From: Zymomonas sp. | GTDB taxonomy: Bacteria; Pseudomonadota; Alphaproteobacteria; Sphingomonadales; Sphingomonadaceae | Reading direction: 5' to 3' | Length of the DNA stretch: 21,543 nt | NCBI GenBank assembly: GCA_027489105.1 | Contig: JAIYAJ010000434.1 | Span: 1-21,543 of the forward strand | Part shown: piece after piece, positions 16,507-21,543 of the stretch | How positions within the stretch are numbered: the stretch's first letter is position 1 | How the letters are laid out: each line of letters begins with the position of its first letter | Position numbers and translations under genes: made by a program | The notes under the pieces: generated by a model | The model's input: the letters and a program-made list of their open reading frames with translations, nothing else | Databases searched by the model: none | What the model was told of the DNA's origin: nothing

Positions 16507-16751
16507 TCATCAACGAGCAGGAAATCCTCGAGGAGGGCAACGACGACGCGACCGCGGCGACGTTCTCCATCGAGATCGGCATCCGCAACCGGCACCTGTC
16601 GGCCGACCAGCGCAAGGCGCTTGGTAAGCTGGTCCGCATCGCCGCCCAGGAGGTGCGCGCCAAGGTGAAGCTGATGGGCGGTGACAACGTCACCATCCGC
16701 CTGGAGCGCAGCACCACCAGCGGCGGCTCCTATTACATCGACATCGGGTGA
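16503..16751 (+). CDS. Hypothetical 82-aa protein
   Basis: I start at the ATG at 16503, four bases after the palindrome; the frame is open upstream but lies over the previous gene. The product is a likely alpha/beta domain: TFSIEIGIRNRHLSADQRKA, LVRIAAQEVRAKVKLMGGDN, VTIRLERSTTSGGSYYIDIG. The strand-helix-strand pattern looks well formed and soluble. No family is recognised. It sits between array member 11 and a small gene before the VWA protein. Confidence 0.75.
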   Translation: MIINEQEILEEGNDDATAATFSIEIGIRNRHLSADQRKALGKLVRIAAQEVRAKVKLMGGDNVTIRLERSTTSGGSYYIDIG

Positions 16752-16754
16752 CCC

Positions 16755-17006
16755 GTGAAGTTCTCCGAGCTGCGGTTCACCAAGTATTTGCAGCACCACC
16801 CAGTGATGCACAGCCAGTGGCTCAAAGACAGCAAAGGAAACTCGTGGCGCGTCGTGATGAGCTTGCAGACACTGCACTATAAGTTGTCGTGTCTAGCGCC
16901 CGGCGTGCAGCCGCCTAGTCCGATGCACTCTCCTCTGTACGGCCCCTACAATTTGACCGCTGCTGATCTGCAGCAGCTCATCGAGTCGCTTTACCCTGAT
17001 GAGTAA
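16755..17006 (+). CDS. Hypothetical 83-aa protein with GTG start
   Basis: The product begins MKFSELRFTKYLQHHPVMHS and continues SWRVVMSLQTLHYKLSCLAP and YNLTAADLQQLIESLYPDE. Codon use is noticeably less GC-rich than in its neighbours. GTG at 16755 lies four bases after the previous stop, with only a weak GGGTGA upstream, so coupling is likely. A one-mismatch palindrome contains its TAA. The pattern (strand-rich middle, L-x-x-L-I-E-S-L helix end) recalls the 13418-13979 triplet, but weakly. Confidence 0.65.
   Translation: MKFSELRFTKYLQHHPVMHSQWLKDSKGNSWRVVMSLQTLHYKLSCLAPGVQPPSPMHSPLYGPYNLTAADLQQLIESLYPDE
16991..17006. repeat. TTACC-N6-AGTAA, one-mismatch palindrome with a stop
   Basis: Spacer CTGATG; its TAA is the stop of 16755-17006. 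Confidence 0.65.
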
Positions 17007-17015
17007 CCACCCCCC

Positions 17016-17031
17016 TCACCCAACGAGGTAA
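17016..17031. repeat. TCACC-N6-GGTAA, one-mismatch palindrome, start-associated
   Basis: Spacer CAACGA, 7 bases before the ATG at 17039; the spacer is identical to the copies at 12453 and 14309. Confidence 0.75.
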
Positions 17032-17038
17032 CCACCAC

Positions 17039-18343
17039 ATGACCAAGCCCAGCTTCAACAACAAGCCCCAGTCGGCCGCCAGCCAGTTCACCCCTGTCGA
17101 GCTCACCCCCGAGCAGAAGCAGGCCTGGACCACCACGCGCGGCCGCGTCATCGCCTCGGCGCCGGCGTTCTCCCACATCCTCTACACCATGATGTCGGTG
17201 AACACGGGCAAGGACCTCGCCATCTTCACCAAGGACGTGCCGATCGCCGCCACCGACGGCGTCAACCTCGTGCTCAACCCCGACACGTTCTTCGCCATGC
17301 CGCTGCCCGAGCGCGTCTTCGTCGTCGTGCACGAGATCCTGCACTGCGTCTTCGACCACATCGGGCAGGGCCACAACTTCAAGCGCCGCGGCAAGGTCGC
17401 TTACCCCGACGGTAAGCAGATCGAGTACAGCCCCGAGGCCATGAACATGGCCACCGACCTCGTCATCAACGACCTGCTCATCGAGTCCAAGATCGGCTCG
17501 TTCCCCAAGGTCGGCCTGCACGACACATCGATCGCGACCCACAAGGACCTCGCGCTCGACGTCTACCGCAAGCTCTACGAGGAAGCGCAGAAGAACGGCG
17601 GCAAGGGCAAAGGCCGCGGGCAGGGCTTCGACCTGCACCTCGACCCCGGCGCCGGCACCGGGCAGAACCCCGACCAGGCTGCCGGCCAGCGCAACGACGC
17701 CGAGTGGAAGACCCAGATGGCCGCCGGCATCGCCGCCGCCAAGGCGCAGGGCAACCTGCCCGCGGCCGTCGAACGCATGTTCAACGACCTGCTCAACCCG
17801 CAGGTTGACTGGCGCGAGCACATCCAGGCGCTGTTCGCGCGCAAGGTGGGCACCGGCTCCTACGACTGGCGCCGACCCGAGCGTAGGGCCCAGGACCGCG
17901 ACCAGCCGCTCTACGCCCCGTCCCGTGCCGGCCACGGCGCCGGTACGATCGTCATCGGTGTCGACACCTCCGGCTCCATCGGCCCGAAGATCCTCGACAT
18001 GTTCTTCGCCGAGATGGTCGGCATCCTCGATGACCTGCAGCCGCAGCGCATCGTCATCATGTGGTGCGACGCCGCCGTCGGCCGCATCGACGAGGCCGAG
18101 GAGGCTGGCGACCTCAACGTCATCCGCGGCAAGGGCGCGCCTGGCGGCGGCGGCACGGCGTTCGAGCCGGTGTTTACCGAAGTGAGTAAGATGGGGATCG
18201 AGCCCGACGCGCTGGTCTATCTGAGCGACTTGTATGGCTCGTTCCCCAAGGTCGCACCGTCCTACCCCGTTATCTGGGGGGCCATCTCTGATGCGCCCGC
18301 CCCGTTCGGCGACATCGTCCGCATTCAGGAACGCCCGCAATGA
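17039..18343 (+). CDS. DUF2201-type HEXXH metallopeptidase-like and VWA protein
   Basis: The 434-residue protein has two parts. The N-terminal part has H98-E-I-L-H102 in [15 protein letters not shown], preceded by [10 protein letters not shown], the zinc-metallopeptidase-like signature of DUF2201. After a Gly/Lys-rich linker (about residues 185-220) a VWA domain follows with MIDAS D309-T-S-G-S313 ([12 protein letters not shown]), [10 protein letters not shown] and a [11 protein letters not shown] motif for the second metal contact. Such proteins pair with MoxR/CobS-like ATPases; phage copies are often called CobT-like. The substrate is unknown. A perfect palindrome inside encodes AYPDGK. It ends by ATGA overlap with an HNH gene. 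Confidence 0.85.
   Translation: MTKPSFNNKPQSAASQFTPVELTPEQKQAWTTTRGRVIASAPAFSHILYTMMSVNTGKDLAIFTKDVPIAATDGVNLVLNPDTFFAMPLPERVFVVVHEILHCVFDHIGQGHNFKRRGKVAYPDGKQIEYSPEAMNMATDLVINDLLIESKIGSFPKVGLHDTSIATHKDLALDVYRKLYEEAQKNGGKGKGRGQGFDLHLDPGAGTGQNPDQAAGQRNDAEWKTQMAAGIAAAKAQGNLPAAVERMFNDLLNPQVDWREHIQALFARKVGTGSYDWRRPERRAQDRDQPLYAPSRAGHGAGTIVIGVDTSGSIGPKILDMFFAEMVGILDDLQPQRIVIMWCDAAVGRIDEAEEAGDLNVIRGKGAPGGGGTAFEPVFTEVSKMGIEPDALVYLSDLYGSFPKVAPSYPVIWGAISDAPAPFGDIVRIQERPQ
17401..17415. repeat. TTACC-N5-GGTAA palindrome inside gene
   Basis: Perfect arms, spacer CCGAC, read as Y-P-D-G-K. Confidence 0.9.
18174..18189. repeat. TTACC-N6-AGTAA, one-mismatch palindrome inside gene
   Basis: Spacer GAAGTG, read as T-E-V-S-K in the VWA domain. 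Confidence 0.6.
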
Positions 18344-18804
18344 CCGGGCGTTTCACGGTAGGTTCAGCGGTCAACCTACGCCACGGCCATAGCAAGAAGG
18401 GGCGTGAGACGCCAGAGTATCGCGCCTGGTGCCACATGCTGTCCCGGTGCACGAACCCCAACGTGAAAGACTACCCACGCTGGGGCGGTCGAGGCATCAA
18501 GGTCTGTGACCGCTGGAAAGCGTTCGAGAACTTTCTGGCTGACATGGGGCCGAAGCCCGGGCCCGGCTATTCTATCGACCGCTACCCGGACAACGATGGC
18601 GACTACGAACCCGGTAACTGCCGCTGGGCCCGGCGGGTCCAGCAGAACCGCAACAAGAGCACCACGAAGCTGACCCTGCGGGATGTGCAAGCAATCCTCG
18701 CCAGTACCGCGCGCGGTGTCGACCTCGCCCGCCAGTACGGCGTCAGCAAGGCCACGATCTCGGCTATCCGGGTGCGCCGCCTCTGGAAGGATCTCTCACC
18801 ATGA
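18340..18804 (+). CDS. HNH homing endonuclease-like protein, second copy
   Basis: The 154-residue protein has R-C-T-N-P (residues 36-40), [20 protein letters not shown] (49-68) and the nuclease core [20 protein letters not shown] (78-97), followed by a C-terminal HTH ([20 protein letters not shown], 126-145). The architecture matches 3466-3969 but the sequence is quite diverged, so these are old paralogues. It is coupled to the VWA gene by ATGA, an unusually tidy position for a mobile gene. It lacks a palindrome of its own. Confidence 0.85.
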   Translation: MTGRFTVGSAVNLRHGHSKKGRETPEYRAWCHMLSRCTNPNVKDYPRWGGRGIKVCDRWKAFENFLADMGPKPGPGYSIDRYPDNDGDYEPGNCRWARRVQQNRNKSTTKLTLRDVQAILASTARGVDLARQYGVSKATISAIRVRRLWKDLSP

Positions 18805-19040
18805 AGTGCGACCTCTCCCTCTTCGGGGTCTACTGCGTCTTCGCAGTCGGCTTCCTGACGGGCTCGCTGGTGTTCGGCAACGGGGTCGACAGCACCCTTG
18901 CCGCCGTCGTGCACTCGCTGGCGACCGTCTACTTCATCTGGGCCATCCGCAACGATGGCCTGGAGCCGCGGCCCGGCAACTGGGTCCGCCGGCAAGGCTC
19001 GTTCTGGTGGCGCCGTCTGCCCGACGAACCCGCTGAGTAA
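18801..19040 (+). CDS. Small membrane protein with two predicted spans
   Basis: The 79-residue product has hydrophobic segments at about residues 7-27 ([20 protein letters not shown]) and 33-51 ([19 protein letters not shown]), then a polar, Trp- and Arg-rich cytoplasmic-type tail ([16 protein letters not shown]). Start overlaps the previous TGA as ATGA. Topology with a basic C-terminus suggests both ends in the cytoplasm. No family is recognised. Confidence 0.75.
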   Translation: MKCDLSLFGVYCVFAVGFLTGSLVFGNGVDSTLAAVVHSLATVYFIWAIRNDGLEPRPGNWVRRQGSFWWRRLPDEPAE

Positions 19041-19054
19041 CCCTCCACCCACCC

Positions 19055-19070
19055 TTACCCAGAGAGGTAA
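19055..19070. repeat. TTACC-N6-GGTAA palindrome, start-associated
   Basis: Perfect arms, spacer CAGAGA (the same as the copy at 8396), 5 bases before the ATG at 19076. Confidence 0.9.
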
Positions 19071-19075
19071 CCACC

Positions 19076-19570
19076 ATGCAGTACCGCATCACCGCGGTGA
19101 TCGACGCCGTGAACATGGCGCCGCTCATCGAAGCCCTCGTGCCGCTGTCAGCCAAGCCCCTGCAGGTCAGCGCATACACCGGGGACAAGCCGGAGCGCGC
19201 TATCACGCGCACACCCGCCCCTGCCCTCGAGGCGGGCCAGAGCCTCGACGACCTGTTGGGACCGGCGATGCCCCACGCCAACTACGATCCTCCCGCGCCT
19301 GTGCGCCCTCCCGTTGCGGCGCCCACCAAGCGCCGGCGGTTCTCAAGCCCGGAGGGCACCGTCGAGGATCTGATGCTCGAGCTGCTGCGCACCGGGCCCG
19401 CTACCGGGGACGAACTGCGGGGGGAGCTGATGAAGACCGGCTACTCCAAGAGTACGGTCAACAACACGCTGTGGACCATGCTGCGCGACGAGAAACTGGA
19501 GCTGGTCCCAGGCCGCGTCGAGCGTACCTTCCGCATCAAGGGCCTGGCCAACGCCAGCAACGCGGCGTAA
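19076..19570 (+). CDS. Winged-helix protein with a strand-type N-terminal domain
   Basis: The 164-residue protein has an N-terminal unit (MQYRITAVIDAVNMAPLIEA, about residues 1-38), a Pro-rich basic linker (APVRPPVAAPTKRRRF) and a C-terminal winged-helix domain at about residues 97-157. The last reads DLMLELLRTGPATGDELRGE, with STVNNTLWTMLRDEKLELVP as recognition helix and wing. A DNA-binding role as a phage regulator is likely; the N-terminal unit may bind a partner or ligand. The start is set by the palindrome five bases before it. Nothing else is visible. Confidence 0.75.
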   Translation: MQYRITAVIDAVNMAPLIEALVPLSAKPLQVSAYTGDKPERAITRTPAPALEAGQSLDDLLGPAMPHANYDPPAPVRPPVAAPTKRRRFSSPEGTVEDLMLELLRTGPATGDELRGELMKTGYSKSTVNNTLWTMLRDEKLELVPGRVERTFRIKGLANASNAA

Positions 19571-19576
19571 TCTCAC

Positions 19577-19600
19577 ACCTGCCGGCTTACCCCGGCAGGT
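19577..19600 (+). terminator. 9-bp hairpin overlapping a palindrome
   Basis: ACCTGCCGG (19577-19585) and CCGGCAGGT (19592-19600) are perfect arms around CTTACC. The stem competes with the palindrome for the same GGT, so one RNA could form either hairpin. No U-tract. Confidence 0.45.
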
Positions 19601-19602
19601 AA
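19587..19602. repeat. TTACC-N6-GGTAA palindrome, intergenic
   Basis: Perfect arms, spacer CCGGCA; 17 bases before the ATG at 19620. Confidence 0.9.
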
Positions 19603-19619
19603 TCGAGGCATGCACCACC

Positions 19620-19811
19620 ATGTCGAAACTTACCGAAGCCCACCTGAAACCCCTCGCCACTGCGTTTATACAAGCGTTAAACACTGGCGAGATCCCGCTG
19701 TCGAGCGCGCTCGACTTCGTGGACGCTGTCTGCAACGCCACGCTTGAGCGCCGTGTCTACGAGCACGAGCGCAAAAAGAAACTCCACCCGACCAAACCCA
19801 TGAAGGAGTAA
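19620..19811 (+). CDS. Hypothetical 63-aa helical protein
   Basis: The product (LTEAHLKPLATAFIQALNTG, ALDFVDAVCNATLERRVYEH, then a basic Lys/His tail) is a compact helical protein. The ATG at 19620 is preferred over one ten bases earlier in another frame, although GAGG lies 11 bases upstream, longer than usual. Function is unknown. It is followed closely by a larger gene with a good AAGGAG site. Confidence 0.7.
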   Translation: MSKLTEAHLKPLATAFIQALNTGEIPLSSALDFVDAVCNATLERRVYEHERKKKLHPTKPMKE

Positions 19812-19815
19812 CCCC

Positions 19816-20550
19816 ATGCCCGCATTTGCCACCGCATTTGCCACCGCGAAGTACACCCATTTGCAGAACCGCGTCGCCGAGCTCGCCAAGCTGTCGGCAT
19901 CCTGGCGCCGCTGCCCGCTGACGCTCGAGGACATCAACTTGGCGTTCATTGACCCCGAGGACCGGCCTGCCTTTACCCAGGTGGGTAAGCTCGTCGGCAA
20001 CTACTCCAGCAGCATGCACCTTGAGTTCAGCCGCGTCGACGGCGCCAACGGGGCCTACCTGTCGCTGAACAGCGACGGCGAGCACAGCGCGATCCTGCCG
20101 GGCTATGCCCGCACCCGCATGAGCCAGGACGACAGTGAGGCGGCGACCGCCGCGCGCGACAAGGTGACCAAGCACATCCAGACCATGGTCGACGTCCAGT
20201 TCGCCTGGATGCAGGTGCGGGGTGTGGTCGAGCACCTGAACTACCTCTGCAAGTCGCCGGCGCAGTTCCGCGCCATGTTCCCGGCGATCGCGTCGCTGTT
20301 CGGCTCCGACGAGCAGTACAAGTCGACCGTCGACCAGCTGCGCACCTTCAAGGCGCCGTCGGATCTGCCGGGTACGTCGCTGGAGTTTCGCGTCGCTGCG
20401 CGCGAGGCGGCGGGTCTGGTCACCCGGGCTGCCATGATGCCGACCGACAAGAAGCCGCCGAGCAACAAGCACGTCTCGCTGCGGCCGGCATACCTGTCGC
20501 GCAAGGTGCCGTGGGGCAACGGTACGCTGCACCCGATCGACCTGACCTGA
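19816..20550 (+). CDS. Hypothetical 244-aa protein upstream of DNA polymerase
   Basis: AAGGAG lies seven bases before the ATG. The first residues repeat AFATAFATA from a short direct DNA repeat. The body is helical (LQNRVAELAKLSASWRRCPL; KVTKHIQTMVDVQFAWMQVR; VVEHLNYLCKSPAQFRAMFP) and ends in a Lys/Pro-rich segment. A perfect palindrome inside encodes TQVGK. I recognise no family. Its position directly before the polymerase suggests a replication-related role, but it is only context. Confidence 0.8.
   Translation: MPAFATAFATAKYTHLQNRVAELAKLSASWRRCPLTLEDINLAFIDPEDRPAFTQVGKLVGNYSSSMHLEFSRVDGANGAYLSLNSDGEHSAILPGYARTRMSQDDSEAATAARDKVTKHIQTMVDVQFAWMQVRGVVEHLNYLCKSPAQFRAMFPAIASLFGSDEQYKSTVDQLRTFKAPSDLPGTSLEFRVAAREAAGLVTRAAMMPTDKKPPSNKHVSLRPAYLSRKVPWGNGTLHPIDLT
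19973..19988. repeat. TTACC-N6-GGTAA palindrome inside gene
   Basis: Perfect arms, spacer CAGGTG, read as T-Q-V-G-K. Confidence 0.9.
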
Positions 20551-20565
20551 CCCCAGACACAATGC

Positions 20566-20599
20566 GGCCGGGCTCATCCCACCACGAACGAGCCCGGCC
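20566..20599 (+). terminator. 10-bp perfect hairpin before the polymerase gene
   Basis: GGCCGGGCTC (20566-20575) and GAGCCCGGCC (20590-20599) with a 14-base loop. No U-tract. It is followed by a decayed palindrome-like sequence near 20605-20622 (CCCAACGGAAGTAA). Confidence 0.5.
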
Positions 20600-20683
20600 A
20601 ATACCTCCACCCAACGGAAGTAACCCTTGCGGGCCCCCACCACATAGGCGGTAGCCCCCGAGTCGTCAAGAAAAAGGGCGTTC

Positions 20684-21543
20684 ATGTCCCCGGCTTTCAT
20701 CGTCATCGACTTCGAGTCGTTCTATGATCAGCAATACAGTTTGCGCAAAATGACCCCGGTCGAGTATATCTTGGACCCGCGGTTCGAGTGCATGGGCGCG
20801 TCGATCACCGAAGGCAACGACGGCGTTCCGTTCTGGCTGGATGCTGACCAGCTGCCCGCTTACCTCGAGAGTAAGCGCGGGCTGCCGATCCCCTTCATTT
20901 CGCACAACGCGCTGTTTGACATGTGTTTGCTTGCATGGCGCTTTGGTTTCGTACCGCATTTGATGGTGGACACCATGGCCATGGCCCGGGCCATGGTCTT
21001 CGCCTACACCGGCAGCGTGTCGCTGGAGGCGGTCGCTGCCTACCTGGGGTTGGGCGTCAAGACCAAGACGATCCTCAAAGTCGCCGGCATGAGCCCGGCC
21101 GCGATCAAAGCTGCCGGGCTGTGGCAAGAATACATTGACTATGCCTGCAATGACGGTGCGCTTTGCCGTGACATCTTCAAGGTCCTGCGGGTTGATTTTC
21201 CCCGGTCCGAGTACGAGGTCGTGGACCACGTCATCCGCGCCGCGGCGATCCCGCGCTTCGTGCTCAACCGCGACAAGCTCGCGCTCCACGCCCACCAGAT
21301 CGAGCAGAACAAGGCGACCCTGCTGGCGCGCACCGGGCTGCCGGACCGCGACGCGCTCATGTCGAACGACAAGTTCGCGACCGCGCTGGAGATGCTGGGC
21401 GTCACCCCGCCCCTGAAGATCTCGCCCACCACGGGCGAGGAGACCTACGCCTTCGCCAAGACTGATGCCGGCATGATCGAGCTGGAGGAGCACGAGAACC
21501 CCGACGTGCAGGCGCTGGTCGCCGCCCGGCTCGGCTTCAAGTC
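20684..21543 (+). CDS. Family A DNA polymerase, N-terminal 3'-5' exonuclease part (runs off the window)
   Basis: The frame is open from the ATG at 20684 to the window end (286 codons). The DnaQ/PolA-type proofreading domain is visible: Exo I D-F-E (FIVIDFESFYD, residues 5-15), Exo II N-x-x-F-D (ISHNALFDMCLL, about 68-79) and Exo III Y-x-x-x-D (YIDYACNDGALCRDIF). What follows (VVDHVIRAAAIPRFVLNRDK, then LGVTPPLKISPTTGEETYAF with KTD) is the K-x-S-P-x-T-G segment that leads into the polymerase domain of phage Pol I-like enzymes. It replicates phage DNA. AAGGG lies five bases before the start. A one-mismatch palindrome encodes YLESK. Confidence 0.92.
   Translation, partial: MSPAFIVIDFESFYDQQYSLRKMTPVEYILDPRFECMGASITEGNDGVPFWLDADQLPAYLESKRGLPIPFISHNALFDMCLLAWRFGFVPHLMVDTMAMARAMVFAYTGSVSLEAVAAYLGLGVKTKTILKVAGMSPAAIKAAGLWQEYIDYACNDGALCRDIFKVLRVDFPRSEYEVVDHVIRAAAIPRFVLNRDKLALHAHQIEQNKATLLARTGLPDRDALMSNDKFATALEMLGVTPPLKISPTTGEETYAFAKTDAGMIELEEHENPDVQALVAARLGFK
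20870..20884. repeat. TTACC-N5-AGTAA, one-mismatch palindrome inside polymerase gene
   Basis: Spacer TCGAG, read as Y-L-E-S-K. Confidence 0.6.

Noticed and set aside
16991..18340. 449-codon minus-strand open frame
   Set aside because: Antisense of the HEXXH-VWA gene, with Val/Asp/Leu/Gly-rich composition typical of shadow frames.
1..21543. Insertion sequences or transposons
   Set aside because: No transposase frame, and no long terminal inverted repeats with target duplications were seen; the HNH genes are the only mobile-type genes.

Overview
The window looks like part of a GC-rich temperate phage or prophage genome. The host is most likely an alphaproteobacterium, judged only from gene style: tyrosine integrase, DnaA-domain-IV-like protein, NrdR-type zinc ribbon, Tat-like leader, family A DNA polymerase. 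There are no structural genes apart from a possible 51-residue tail of a rightward gene at the left edge. The density is typical of phage: about 50 genes, mostly 60-120 codons, with ATGA, TGATG or GTGA overlaps.

Layout. 1-156 is the end of a rightward gene. 247-3969 is a leftward block: an HNH endonuclease, a DnaA-domain-IV-like protein with a second gene overlapping its 3' end, the integrase, an excisionase-like winged HTH protein, and a tightly overlapped cassette of a Tat-signal protein, two very short membrane peptides (24 and 29 aa, not previously called) and a basic protein. 4114-4450 has no convincing gene but folds into strong hairpins and may be a structured RNA. 4757-5463 is a 700-bp gene-free region with three 32-bp direct repeats at 49-50 bp spacing, AT-rich tracts and several perfect inverted repeats; it is the best candidate for a replication origin and early control region. 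From 5464 everything runs rightward: an unknown 244-aa protein, a tRNA-like gene with an odd anticodon arm, then a long string of small genes (6493-11805), a strong promoter with two inverted-repeat operators (11826-11894), and a cassette with a DUF3150-like protein, a MoxR/CobS-like AAA+ ATPase and a DUF2201-type HEXXH plus VWA protein (12472-18343). A second HNH endonuclease, a membrane protein, a winged-helix protein, two unknown proteins and the start of a family A DNA polymerase follow.

The most striking signal is a short dispersed palindrome, TTACC-N(4-6)-GGTAA. I count 34 perfect copies and 12 with one mismatch. At least 18 perfect copies lie 1-5 bases before a start codon, with the ribosome-binding sequence inside the palindrome. 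Others supply the stop codon of the preceding gene, sit inside genes (often encoding T-x-E-G-K or Y-x-x-G-K), or sit at the start point of a promoter. It resembles in concept the start-associated sequences of some mycobacteriophages, but the sequence is different.

The second unusual signal is a tandem family of about eleven strongly diverged small proteins. They share a C-terminal pattern A-x(3-4)-G-[VIA]-x-x-x-[EV]-[ILV]-x-A-x-x-x-L and are interleaved with the palindromes, so that the palindrome often encodes their last residues. Their function is unknown; by analogy with other early accessory arrays they may act on the host, but nothing in the sequence proves it.
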